DNA of 64,000 nucleotides. Source: Aeromonas sobria. Lineage in GTDB: Bacteria > Pseudomonadota > Gammaproteobacteria > Enterobacterales > Aeromonadaceae. The stretch covers positions 1-64,000 of the forward strand of contig NZ_CDBW01000023.1 in NCBI RefSeq assembly GCF_000820145.1, given 5' to 3'. This document shows positions 44,882 to 53,915 of the stretch, one piece after another. A program made the position numbers and the translations under genes. How positions within the stretch are numbered: position 1 is the first letter of the stretch; the number at the start of each line of letters is the position of its first letter. The notes beneath the pieces were generated by a model. The model did not search any database. It saw only the letters and a program-made list of their open reading frames with translations, and was not told the DNA's origin.

Positions 44882-45799
44882 TTAAACGATAACCTCTCCA
44901 TTTAACCACTCCTGATTCATCGTCTCGGTATCTCCCAGGTAATCGAGTACCCAAGCCATGGCAAGCGAATGCTTGTCCTGGTTCCAGGCAATGTAGGATG
45001 GGCTGGAGATGAACTGTCGTTGTAGATCCAGGGCAACCAGGTCGCCTTGTTTGATAAATGGCTGTACCAGATGTGTCGGTGCCATACCCACGCATAAGCC
45101 TTCTTGCAAACAATCCAAGGCCGAGGCCCAGTTTGGTACCACCAACCGGCGCTGGTTGTCCAGGGTCCATGTGTCGCGAGTGGGGAGATTGCGCGAGGTG
45201 TCGCGTATGCACAATGAAGGGTAGAACCGCAGCTGGTCGTCGTTTAGCGGACTACTCAAAGATGCTAGCGGGTGTCGGGCGCTGACGACACACAACCAGT
45301 TCAGCTGGCCCATGTCGCGGAAACTGTAGCGACTGGCCACCGGCACGGCACTATTGGCACCGATGACAATGTCGGCAGTCTCATCCGCGATAGCGTCCCA
45401 CACACCGTTGAATTCTTCATACCCAAGCAGCAATTCCACATCGGGAAACTGCCGATAAAAATCCAGCACCAGTTGTTGGCAACGTTCTTGTTTGACGATG
45501 GCGTTGACCGTTACTTTTAACTGACCGCTCCATCCGTTGGCTACTTGCTGACACAGGCGGCGGGTGTCGAGCATATTTTTCATCACCTCCCGCGTTTGCT
45601 CAATGAAAAGCTTGCCAGCGGGTGTCAGCACCACGTCGCGATGGCGCCGGACGAACAGTGGCACAGCCAGCCATTGTTCTAGTTGGCGCACGGTGTAGCT
45701 GACCGCCGAAGGCACGCGGTGCAGTTCCTGAGCCGCGGCGCTGAAACTGCCGTGTCGTGCCACGGAACTGACTACATCCAATGAATATTCAGACCACAT
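44882..45799 (-). CDS. punR: LysR-family regulator PunR (YdhB-like)
   Basis: A 305-residue LysR protein. Its first 60 residues (MWSEYSLDVVSSVARHGSFS, AAAQELHRVPSAVSYTVRQLE) are nearly the same as E. coli YdhB/PunR, and the effector domain keeps WLCVV, DTSRNLPTRDTW and GLCVGMAPTHL. It lies divergent from a PunC-like exporter/importer gene, the same pair as in E. coli, where PunR activates punC in purine nucleoside uptake. The DNA is AT-richer than the window average. Confidence 0.9.
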   Translation of the reverse strand: MWSEYSLDVVSSVARHGSFSAAAQELHRVPSAVSYTVRQLEQWLAVPLFVRRHRDVVLTPAGKLFIEQTREVMKNMLDTRRLCQQVANGWSGQLKVTVNAIVKQERCQQLVLDFYRQFPDVELLLGYEEFNGVWDAIADETADIVIGANSAVPVASRYSFRDMGQLNWLCVVSARHPLASLSSPLNDDQLRFYPSLCIRDTSRNLPTRDTWTLDNQRRLVVPNWASALDCLQEGLCVGMAPTHLVQPFIKQGDLVALDLQRQFISSPSYIAWNQDKHSLAMAWVLDYLGDTETMNQEWLNGEVIV

Positions 45800-45816
45800 T
45801 TACTTGCATTCAAAAA

Positions 45817-45865
45817 TATTGATACATGTCATCATTTATTACCGCTTCACACCAAAAAATCAATA
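45817..45865. promoter_or_regulatory. Possible PunR operator region
   Basis: The very AT-rich 120-base gap between punR and punC contains the inverted repeat TATTGAT (45817-45823) and ATCAATA (45859-45865), with a further ATCATTTAT between. LysR-type sites are expected here; exact borders are inference. Confidence 0.35.
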
Positions 45866-45919
45866 AATATAATGGCCGCTGCTAACAAAATATTTGTTTT
45901 TAATTTTTTGGGGTGTTGA

Positions 45920-47107
45920 ATGAACAAATCCTTTGGCTTCACCGGCTACCTGATTGGGCTGAGTATGCTCGGCCAGATGGCCATGGATATGTACCTGCCT
46001 GCGTTTGGGGTCATGGGTCAGCAGTTGCAGATTTCGGCTGGTGCCGTAGGCATCAGCTTGAGCATTTTCCTCGCAGGCTTTGCCGTGGGACAGTTGCTAT
46101 GGGGGCCGCTCTCGGATCGCATTGGGCGCAAGCCAGTTCTGCTCATGGGCTTGAGTTTGTTTGTGCTCGGTTGTCTGGGCATGTTCTGGGTCGAGAGCGC
46201 ACCTCAGTTATGGGCGCTGCGGTTTATCCAGGCGATTGGCGTGTGTTCCGCTGCCGTCAGTTGGCAAGCGCTGGTGATCGACCGTTATTCAGCGGACAAG
46301 GCCCGTCGGGTGTTTGCTGGCATCATACCCCTGATGTCCCTGTCACCGGCGCTGGCGCCATTACTCGGTGCTTTTGTATTGAAGCACTGGGGCTGGCAGG
46401 AAATCTTCGCGGTGTTGTTGGGTATTTCTCTGTTATTGCTGTTACTGACATTCGGTCTTAAATCGCAGCCAAAACGTTTGATCACCGACAAAGCCCCATC
46501 TCGGCTTGGTTATGGACATTTGCTCACGTCGCGGGTATTCACCGGTAACGTGATGATCTTTGCCGCATCTTCTGCCAGTTTCTTCGCCTGGCTGACCGCT
46601 TCGCCTTTTATCCTTGGGGATATGGGCTATAGCCCCAGTGATATTGGTTGGAGCTATGTACCGCCTACACTCGCATTTTTAGTGGGGGGGTTTGGTTGCC
46701 GCAGCGCCTTGCAACATTTCCATGGCAAGACCTTGTTGCCTTGGTTACTAGTGGCGTATTGCCTCTGTATGGTGGTGTTGTATGTTGTTGCCACGTTCAC
46801 CGAGCCAACCCTCTTTAGCTTACTGATCCCATTCAGCCTGATGGCGCTGGTCAATGCCGCCAGTTATCCGATCGTTATGACCAATGCGCTGATGCCATTT
46901 GTGGAAAACTCTGGCAAGGCTGCTGCGTTGCAAAATACGCTGCAATTGGGATTGTGCTTTCTTAGCAGCCTTCTGGTGTCATCCATGATCGAGCAGCCAC
47001 TGCAGATCACCGCGATCGTAATGCTGGCGAGCGCACCGTTGGCGCTGTTGGGCTATTGGTTAGCGCGTTCGAAACGTAATGGTCAATTAAAGTTGGCCAC
47101 GGTTTAG
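45920..47107 (+). CDS. punC: Bcr/CflA-subfamily MFS transporter PunC (YdhC-like)
   Basis: A 395-residue, 12-segment major-facilitator protein. MDMYLPAFG near the N-terminus, LLWGPLSDRIGRKPVLLMG (MFS loop 2-3 motif) and the SASFFAWLTASPFIL segment match E. coli YdhC/PunC, which imports purine nucleosides; drug export by other Bcr/CflA members is the alternative. It pairs with the divergent punR. GGGGTG lies just before the ATG. Composition is AT-richer than the flanks. Confidence 0.88.
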   Translation: MNKSFGFTGYLIGLSMLGQMAMDMYLPAFGVMGQQLQISAGAVGISLSIFLAGFAVGQLLWGPLSDRIGRKPVLLMGLSLFVLGCLGMFWVESAPQLWALRFIQAIGVCSAAVSWQALVIDRYSADKARRVFAGIIPLMSLSPALAPLLGAFVLKHWGWQEIFAVLLGISLLLLLLTFGLKSQPKRLITDKAPSRLGYGHLLTSRVFTGNVMIFAASSASFFAWLTASPFILGDMGYSPSDIGWSYVPPTLAFLVGGFGCRSALQHFHGKTLLPWLLVAYCLCMVVLYVVATFTEPTLFSLLIPFSLMALVNAASYPIVMTNALMPFVENSGKAAALQNTLQLGLCFLSSLLVSSMIEQPLQITAIVMLASAPLALLGYWLARSKRNGQLKLATV

Positions 47108-47138
47108 TTAGCAAATTAGTCGCATTGCCCAAATTCGT

Positions 47139-47237
47139 ATGGAGTTAACCGATATTTCGCGAGCTGGTTGTGCCGTCTTGGCATTGACCTTGTCGGTAGT
47201 GGGTTACACGGCTGAGCGTACCCGCTCACTGTCATAG
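47139..47237 (+). CDS. Possible 32-residue membrane microprotein or gene remnant
   Basis: ATG to TAG gives MELTDISRAGCAVLALTLS and then VVGYTAERTRSLS. A hydrophobic stretch of about 16 residues in the middle could span a membrane. There is no good ribosome site, so it may equally be the leftover of a larger gene. It lies between punC and the CBS-BON gene. Confidence 0.2.
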   Translation: MELTDISRAGCAVLALTLSVVGYTAERTRSLS

Positions 47238-47292
47238 TTTAATGAGACACAGATAATTTAACGGTCAACAACCCTAACGTCAGGAGATAACC

Positions 47293-48018
47293 ATGATAGC
47301 CGCTAATGTGATGACTAGTACCCCGATTACCGTCAACGAAAACACCCCTGTATTTGAGGTTGTAGACTTGCTGCTCGATTTAAAAATAAGTGGATTACCA
47401 GTACTCGACAGTAACGGGATAATGGTAGGTATTATCACTGAGGGAGATCTGCTGCGCCGAAGTGAACTGGGCACGGAAATAAAACGCCCGCACTGGCAAG
47501 CACTCTTTTTAGGCCCAGACAAGCTTGCCAAGGACTACGTCCAAAGCCATGCCTGTTATGCAGGGGCGATTATGACCGCCAGACCGTTAACGGTCAGTCC
47601 AGAGGCGCCACTGGATGAGGTCATCGGTTTGATGGAAAAGAATAATATCAAGCGAGTTCCCGTTGTGAAGGCAGGCAAGTTAGTCGGTATTATCACCCGG
47701 GTTGACATTTTAAAGGCGCTTCGCACCATATTGCAACGCGACCGCACCCCAGAGAGGGCACATGAAAAAACTACCGATGACAACTCGATGCAAAAAGAAA
47801 TAATAGACCGAATACATAGTCAGCCTTGGGCGCCCAAGAGCAACATCAGGATTAATGTCAAAAATGGTGTTGTAGATATCAGCGGTGCTATTTGGGATGA
47901 AAATATAAGAGCGGCCTTGATTACGTTGATAGAAGAGGTGACTGGCAATGGCGATATCTGTGATCATCTTGTTTTCATCGAGCCAACAACAGGATTTTGT
48001 ATCGCCAGAGATGATTGA
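47293..48018 (+). CDS. CBS-pair protein with C-terminal BON domain
   Basis: A 241-residue cytoplasmic protein: two CBS motifs (about 7-60, VMTSTPITVNENTPVFEVVDLL; and about 95-150, IMTARPLTVSPEAPLDEVIGLM) and a BON-like domain (about 170-235, with IRINVKNGVVDISGAIWDE). CBS pairs usually bind adenine nucleotides; BON domains bind membranes or other proteins. AGGAG lies 7 bases before the ATG. Codon use and AT content differ from the GC-rich neighbourhood, suggesting transfer. No partner enzyme is adjacent, so its target is unknown. Confidence 0.85.
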   Translation: MIAANVMTSTPITVNENTPVFEVVDLLLDLKISGLPVLDSNGIMVGIITEGDLLRRSELGTEIKRPHWQALFLGPDKLAKDYVQSHACYAGAIMTARPLTVSPEAPLDEVIGLMEKNNIKRVPVVKAGKLVGIITRVDILKALRTILQRDRTPERAHEKTTDDNSMQKEIIDRIHSQPWAPKSNIRINVKNGVVDISGAIWDENIRAALITLIEEVTGNGDICDHLVFIEPTTGFCIARDD

Positions 48019-48652
48019 TACCTCTCCTCTGTTGATGGTGAATCTTGTCGATAATGGCGCCGCTTAAAATGCGATGATGAATAGCCAATGATTAATAACT
48101 GGGATTTCAACAGTGCAGAAATTTAAAACATCCCCTTTCCAATAAGTCCCCTTCCTTAATGGCAGGCTACCATCTATTTCACAGGCTTCAATATTTAGTG
48201 AAAATGTCATCGCGGGGTGGATGGCATAATTTGGCAATATATTAATGTCGTCATTCGGTGGGGTGCTGGAAAATTTTGTTTAACGTTAGTCGTATCTACA
48301 CAGAAAATACTATGGCCAGTGTTATTTTATTCTTGGTTATTAGTTGCTTGCACGAGAGCCTTTCTTACAACACATATTTAGCTCCAGCAATTTATGCCGA
48401 GCCAGAAGGAAAGTGAGATACAGAGTCAGGATGCCTCCGACAACGAGGCCTCTGTTATCTGAACAAAACACCAATACAAGCCATATGAAAATAGCTTGCC
48501 GCTATGGTCTGCGAACCCCCCATGGCCGCCTAGTAAGATAGCCAATCTACCGACGGATGATATCAATGACCTACCCAGAAAAATGGCCGCCCGCGATCCA
48601 AACTCGTGCAGTGTCTTATATCCAGCCAGGGGTTTCATCTTGGGGGCCAGCG
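48019..48652. other. AT-rich non-coding stretch before the patatin gene
   Basis: About 630 bases, AT-rich on the left and returning to GC-rich on the right at about 48500-48550. Open frames are short and lack ribosome sites. I find no copy of the tRNA-Ser 3' end and no transposase remnant. It may be the right edge of the AT-rich segment. Confidence 0.4.
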
Positions 48653-49507
48653 ATGACCGACGGCGCCCTGTCGGCCCTCATCGTCGAGGGCGGGGCCATG
48701 CGCAGCATTTTTGCCAGCGGAGTCCTCGATGCTTTCATCGAGAGTGGCTATTTCCCCTTTGATTTTGCCATCGGTGTCTCGGCCGGCGCGACGGCCCTGC
48801 TCTCCTACCTGAGCGGCCAGACCCGTCGTAGCCACCACATCATTACCGAGCTCGCCTGCAGCTCGGATTTCCTCGACCCGTTACGCTTCGTCAAGGGCGG
48901 CAATCTGGTAGACATTGAGTGGTTGTGGCGCACCAGCTGTCACCGTTTTCCACTCGATTTCGACACCTTTCGTGAGCGGGCAATCCCGTTCTATGCGGTG
49001 ACCACTGACGTGGAGACGGGCTGTGCCGCCTACTTGCCGGTACGTCATGACAATATGGCTGAGGTGCTGACGGCCACTTGCTCCTTGCCCGTGGTGCAGC
49101 ATGAAACACCCTGTGTCGAAGGTCGTCCCATGGCGGACGGCGGTCTCAGTGACTCCATCCCGGTGATCGAAGCCTATCGCCGTGGAGCACGCCAGCTGAT
49201 GGTCATCCTGTCCGAGCCATGGGGATATAGAAAGAAGCCAGCACGCTTCTGCTGGATGGTGAAGACATTGCTAAAGACCCAGCCCGCGCTGGCCAACGCC
49301 ATGCTGATGCGTGCGTATCATTACAACCGAGCCCTCGATTTCATCGCCAATCCCCCTGCTGATTGCAAGATTGAGGTGATAGCACCGCCCGGTGACTTTG
49401 CGGTATCTCGTTTCACCAAAGATCCAGCCAAGCTCGACGCCGGTTACCTGCAGGGCTACTGGCAGGGATGCCAGAGCCTGTTGCAGGCGAGAGAAGAGAT
49501 AGCCTGA
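48653..49507 (+). CDS. Patatin-like phospholipase
   Basis: A 284-residue protein with the patatin Ser-Asp dyad: the nucleophile elbow GVSAGA (S43) after the glycine-rich EGGAMR loop, and D162 in MADGGLSD. It resembles the YjjU/RssA-like soluble bacterial patatins; there is no signal peptide. A lipid acyl hydrolase activity is likely and the physiological substrate unknown. A G-rich ribosome site (TGGGGG) lies 8 bases before ATG 48653. It is the first normal-composition gene after the AT-rich region and precedes the SNF2 gene by 406 bases. Confidence 0.85.
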   Translation: MTDGALSALIVEGGAMRSIFASGVLDAFIESGYFPFDFAIGVSAGATALLSYLSGQTRRSHHIITELACSSDFLDPLRFVKGGNLVDIEWLWRTSCHRFPLDFDTFRERAIPFYAVTTDVETGCAAYLPVRHDNMAEVLTATCSLPVVQHETPCVEGRPMADGGLSDSIPVIEAYRRGARQLMVILSEPWGYRKKPARFCWMVKTLLKTQPALANAMLMRAYHYNRALDFIANPPADCKIEVIAPPGDFAVSRFTKDPAKLDAGYLQGYWQGCQSLLQAREEIA

Positions 49508-49913
49508 GCGATCAGGCGGCAGAGACGAGTCAATGGCGCATTCATGAGCATTCATCAGGGCCCCGGATGTCCGCCACGCCCTGTTTTTCTCATACCTGTG
49601 AGCGTTTGCCGGTTCAAGGGGGATTCGCCGCATTTTTGCAGCTGAACTTGAAATCGCTTTCAGAAATCCTTTTCAACTGTGATCTGCTTCATAGCTTTTT
49701 CCGTCGCCAGGCTCTAGCATGACGGCACGAATTTGGGGCTCACGCCCTCGATTTTCCCGCTGTGGGAAGTACCGGACAATCCGGCTATTTCCTTCGTTAC
49801 TTTCGACGGTCATCACGGATGGCCGTTTTTTTTTGAGTTATTTCGCAGTTAAGGGTCGAGCCGCTGACGCTTTACCGTTAAAATTCCGCTTTTGCACCTG
49901 CCCGTGAGTCTTG
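49508..49913 (+). other. Intergenic region between the patatin and SNF2 genes
   Basis: About 400 bases without a gene. Near its right end ACGGTCAT pairs with ATGGCCGT (49806-49826, one G-T pair), followed by nine Ts, a good terminator on the plus strand. It lies 300 bases after the patatin stop, so either the transcript has a long 3' end or a short RNA ends there. Confidence 0.45.
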
Positions 49914-52900
49914 ATGTCTGCGTCCACCCTCTCTTCGGATAGTTATGCCCTGCTCAGCACCCTGCAATTGCAGCGCGTCGCCAGTACCCGTTTGCTGCAA
50001 GATCAACTGGCGGTTGGCCATGCGCTGATCGATAAACTGACTCCGCTGCAAGAGGCCGGGTTGGTGAGATTGCGCGGAGAGCAGCAGTGGAGCTTGACTG
50101 CCGAAGGCACCCTGGCCTTGATCCTCGGGGTGCGTGCCGGACTCTGCCCGGCGCCGGACTGGAGCCGGGTGCCCTCGTTGACCGGGCAGGACCTCACCCA
50201 TGCGGTGGTGCGCGAGCTATGTCGCGGCAAGGCGGGAGAGATACCGACCTATTTTTCCGCCAGCGATCTGCTGACCCTGCTCGATACGCCGGATGCATAC
50301 CAACTGTTGGCAGGCTCCAGCCCCGCCTGGCAGCAACTGCTGCTGGAGCACTTCTCGCTGCAACTGCTGCTCGATGCCCCTTATGAAGAGCGCTGGCCGC
50401 TGGCCAATGCCCTGGTGCGCTGTACTCCCGAGGTACAGACCCGAGCCAAAGAGTGTGAGGCCGAGTGGCACTGGCTTTGCGGTGATGGTGAGCTGGAGAG
50501 CAACAAGGATGCCACCACCTGCTGGCCTGCGCTGCAGGCGTTGGCCCAGCAGAGCCAGAGTGGCCCGCTCGATGAGCATTTGCTGACAGCGCTGGGTCAG
50601 TGGCAGGGCGGTGATGAAGGTAATGCCGGGCAGTGGCCCCGTTCGTTCAGCGCCCTGCTCTGGCTTGGCTGGTTGCAGCAGGCCGATCCGGTCATTGCCA
50701 GCGAACAGCGCAAGAAGTGGCAGCGCAGTCTGACTGGCCAGTTCCCGCTGCTCTCGGATCTGCTCAGCCAGTGGGCGGGCGATCGTCACGGTCAGGCGGT
50801 CGGTCTGTTCGATACCCTGCAACTGCCGGTGGAGGAGCTTCACTGGGGTTATCTCTGGCTCGATCTCTGCGCGCTGGCCCGTCACGGCGCCCAGAGTCCG
50901 CAAGTGGCGATGCTGCACAAGTGGGATCTTACCCATCTGCTCGATGCCGAGCCCCATCATCGCCTGATGGCGTTCTGTCAGGATCTGCTGCGTATTCTGC
51001 TGGGGGAGGGGGCCAAAGGGGCGCCCCTTTGCCAGCTGCGTAGCAGTCATGGCTCGGCGGATAGTCAAGCGAATGAGCAAGAAGAGGAGGCCGACGAAGA
51101 TAACAGTGCGGCCTCTGCCAGCTGGCTCAACTGGTTGCAGGGGTTGGGTCGCTCCAGCGGGGTGCGCAAGCCCCAGGAGCGGCTGGTGTGGCTGCTCCAT
51201 GCCGAGGGCCCGGAGCTGGAGTGCAAGATCCAGAAACTGAGTACCAAGGGGGAGTGGACCGCTGGGCGTCGGGTCGATCCGGCGCTGCTCTCCACCCAAT
51301 ATGCGGCCATGCTCGATGAGCACGACTGGGCGCTGGTGCGCACCCTGCCACGGGTGATGGGACAGTTGCCACGGGATGTCTGGCCACCGCTGGCCGATCA
51401 TCCGCGGTTGTTCAATGCCAAGGGGCAAAAGCTGCAACTGGCCATCAGTGCGCCCTTGCTGCAGGTGGTCGCCACCGAGCAGGGAATGAGTGCGGCGCTC
51501 TGCCCGGATGCCGCGGCGCGCGGGGCCCATATAGTGCCGCTGGCGCAAGACTTGTGGCAGTTGATCCTCACCCCGCAGCCGCTGCTCGACCGGCTGCCCG
51601 CGCTCGAATCTATCCCGCTGTTGCCCGCCGAAGGGCTCGCCGAGCTGCAACGCACCCTGGATGGTATTGTTGAACTCCCTTGGCACAGTCAGGTCGAGGG
51701 GCTTAGCGGCAATGCCGAACTGGCCCCCTGGCCGGGTATTCCGTCAGTGCAACTGGATTGGCAGGATGGCCAGCTGTCGGTCAAGCTGGTTACCCGCTTT
51801 GACGAGCTGCCGCCCCAGCCCCTTGGCAAGGGGGAGCCCATCGTGCGGCAGGGGATCAAGGCGTACCACTACTGGCAGCGCGATCTCGCGGCCGAGAAGG
51901 TGCAGGCCCAGCTGCTGCGCAATCAATTGCCTATCGGCTTGCCCGGTAGCGAGTGGTTGCTGCAAGGGGAGCAGGCGCTGGCGCTGGTCAATGCCCTGCC
52001 CGAGCTGGTGGATGCCGGCGTGGTGATTCACTGGCATCAGGATAGCGCCCGCCTCAAGAGCCTTGATGAAGCGGCCCTGAGCCTGCGCATCGAGCGGCGG
52101 CAGGACTGGTTCCAGGTCGAAGGGGCGCTGGCGCTCGATGAGCATCAGATCCTCGACCTGCGCCTTATCTTGCGCCAGATGACCCCGGGCCAGCGCACCG
52201 TTCAGCTCGACGAGAAGACCAGCCTGATGCTGAGCGACAAGCTGGTGGAGCGGCTTACCATGCTGGGGGCCATGCTCGATGAAGAGCAGCGCATCAACAA
52301 CAAGCTGGCCTATCCGCTCACGCGCCTGCTCTCGGTCATTACCACTGAAGGGGATACGGCGTGGCAATCCCTGCAGCAGGAGTGGCAGCAGGAGGTCGCG
52401 TGCCCGGACGAGCTGCTCACCGCGCTGCGAGACTACCAGAAGGATGGGGTGCGCTGGCTGGCGACCCTGGCCCATCATGGTTTTGGTGCCTGTCTGGCCG
52501 ATGACATGGGTCTGGGCAAGACACTGCAGGCGCTGATCGTACTGCGGATGCGCCAGCACTTGGGCCCGGCGCTGGTGGTAGTGCCCAAGTCAGTGGTCAC
52601 CAACTGGCAGGAAGAGGTGGCTCGCTTCGCCCCCGAACTGGAGGTGGTGGTGTTTGAACATGCGTCCGGGCGCGAGGCGATCATTCGCGAGGCCAAGGCC
52701 GGTCAGTTGATCCTCATCAACTACGGCATGCTCGGCAGTCTGGCGGAGGCACTCAAATCCCGCCGCTGGTCGAGCATGGTGCTCGATGAGGCGCAGCAGA
52801 TCAAGAATGCCGGTACCCAGCGCGCCAAGCTGCTGTTCCAGCTCGACGGTGACTTTCGCCTCGCCCTCTCCGGCACCCCCATCGAGAACCATCTGGGGGA

Positions 52901-53777
52901 GCTGTGGAGCCTGTTTACCTTTATCAACCCGGGGCTGCTCGGCAGCCTCGGTGAGTTCAAGCGCCGCTTTGGCAAGGCGGTCAAGGATCCCCAACACATG
53001 GCGCTGCTGCGGGCGGTGATCAGCCCCTTCATCCTGCGCCGTCTCAAGCAGCAGGTGCTGACCGAGCTACCGGACAAGACCGAGATCATCCATCACATCA
53101 GCCTCTCCCCCGAAGAGCGCCAGCTCTACGAGGCGACCCGGCGTGAAGTGGTGCAGCAGGTGCAAAGCGCCGATGGCCGCGCTCTGATGCATGTTCTGAG
53201 CGGTCTGACACGGCTGCGCCGCCTCTGCTGCTCGCCGGAGCTGGTGATGCCCGAGTGGTCGCAGACCAGCAGCAAGCTGGACGAGGCGATGGCGCTGCTG
53301 GAAGAGGCGATCGACGGCGGTCATCGGGTGCTGGTGTTCAGCCAGTTCGTCGATCTGCTGAGCCTGCTGCGTGCCCGCATCGAGCAGAAATCCTGGGATT
53401 ACTGCTATCTGGATGGCGGCTGCTCCGCCAAGTCCCGTCAGGACTCCATCCTGCGTTTTCGTCATGAAGCGGTGCCACTGTTCCTCATCAGCCTCAAGGC
53501 GGGGGGCACCGGCCTCAACCTGACCCAGGCCGATACCGTGCTGCACCTCGATCCCTGGTGGAACCCGGCGGTGGAAGATCAGGCGAGCGATCGGGCCCAC
53601 CGGATGGGGCAGACCCAGCCGGTGACTGTGTACCGGCTGGTGTGCGAGCAGACGGTGGAGGAGAAGATTGTCGCCCTGCACGACGAGAAGCGGGCGCTGG
53701 CCGATGGCCTGCTGAGCGGCCAGTCCGAGGTGCGCGGGCTGGATGTGGAGAGCCTGCGGGCCCTGCTGATGGGCTGA
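49914..53777 (+). CDS. Large SNF2-family DNA/RNA-dependent ATPase
   Basis: A 1287-residue protein, much larger than E. coli RapA. The last 450 residues are a full SNF2 motor: motif I DDMGLGKT (about 862), VVPKSVVTNW, DEAQ (about 955), SGTPIENHLGELWSLF (about 985), VLVFSQF, LISLKAGGTGLNLTQAD, and QASDRAHRMGQ (about 1222). The first 820 residues have no motif I recognise, apart from an acidic segment near 385-400 (NEQEEEADEDNS). It is not RapA, which lacks this N-terminus. Likely roles are protein or polymerase removal from DNA. A palindromic terminator follows, then tus on the opposite strand. Confidence 0.9.
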   Translation: MSASTLSSDSYALLSTLQLQRVASTRLLQDQLAVGHALIDKLTPLQEAGLVRLRGEQQWSLTAEGTLALILGVRAGLCPAPDWSRVPSLTGQDLTHAVVRELCRGKAGEIPTYFSASDLLTLLDTPDAYQLLAGSSPAWQQLLLEHFSLQLLLDAPYEERWPLANALVRCTPEVQTRAKECEAEWHWLCGDGELESNKDATTCWPALQALAQQSQSGPLDEHLLTALGQWQGGDEGNAGQWPRSFSALLWLGWLQQADPVIASEQRKKWQRSLTGQFPLLSDLLSQWAGDRHGQAVGLFDTLQLPVEELHWGYLWLDLCALARHGAQSPQVAMLHKWDLTHLLDAEPHHRLMAFCQDLLRILLGEGAKGAPLCQLRSSHGSADSQANEQEEEADEDNSAASASWLNWLQGLGRSSGVRKPQERLVWLLHAEGPELECKIQKLSTKGEWTAGRRVDPALLSTQYAAMLDEHDWALVRTLPRVMGQLPRDVWPPLADHPRLFNAKGQKLQLAISAPLLQVVATEQGMSAALCPDAAARGAHIVPLAQDLWQLILTPQPLLDRLPALESIPLLPAEGLAELQRTLDGIVELPWHSQVEGLSGNAELAPWPGIPSVQLDWQDGQLSVKLVTRFDELPPQPLGKGEPIVRQGIKAYHYWQRDLAAEKVQAQLLRNQLPIGLPGSEWLLQGEQALALVNALPELVDAGVVIHWHQDSARLKSLDEAALSLRIERRQDWFQVEGALALDEHQILDLRLILRQMTPGQRTVQLDEKTSLMLSDKLVERLTMLGAMLDEEQRINNKLAYPLTRLLSVITTEGDTAWQSLQQEWQQEVACPDELLTALRDYQKDGVRWLATLAHHGFGACLADDMGLGKTLQALIVLRMRQHLGPALVVVPKSVVTNWQEEVARFAPELEVVVFEHASGREAIIREAKAGQLILINYGMLGSLAEALKSRRWSSMVLDEAQQIKNAGTQRAKLLFQLDGDFRLALSGTPIENHLGELWSLFTFINPGLLGSLGEFKRRFGKAVKDPQHMALLRAVISPFILRRLKQQVLTELPDKTEIIHHISLSPEERQLYEATRREVVQQVQSADGRALMHVLSGLTRLRRLCCSPELVMPEWSQTSSKLDEAMALLEEAIDGGHRVLVFSQFVDLLSLLRARIEQKSWDYCYLDGGCSAKSRQDSILRFRHEAVPLFLISLKAGGTGLNLTQADTVLHLDPWWNPAVEDQASDRAHRMGQTQPVTVYRLVCEQTVEEKIVALHDEKRALADGLLSGQSEVRGLDVESLRALLMG

Positions 53778-53810
53778 TTGGCTTAACCGTCTTCCATCCA
53801 TACCTGCAGA

Positions 53811-53846
53811 AAAGGGGGAGAACATCTTGAGATGTTCTCCCCCTTT
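53811..53846. terminator. Bidirectional hairpin between the SNF2 gene and tus
   Basis: AAAGGGGGAGAACATC (53811-53826) pairs perfectly with 53831-53846 around TTGA (16 bp). Trailing T-runs are weak, but the position between two convergent genes supports a terminator. Confidence 0.8.
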
Positions 53847-53915
53847 CTCGTTTGGGATGCTGATGTGGGATGCGTCGTTTATCGCGGCAAGGCGGCCCAG
53901 TTACTCCTGATCCAG

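Noticed and set aside
44640..48652. Search for an island attachment repeat (copy of the tRNA-Ser 3' end)
   Set aside because: No second copy of the T-arm/acceptor sequence was seen downstream, and there is no integrase gene.
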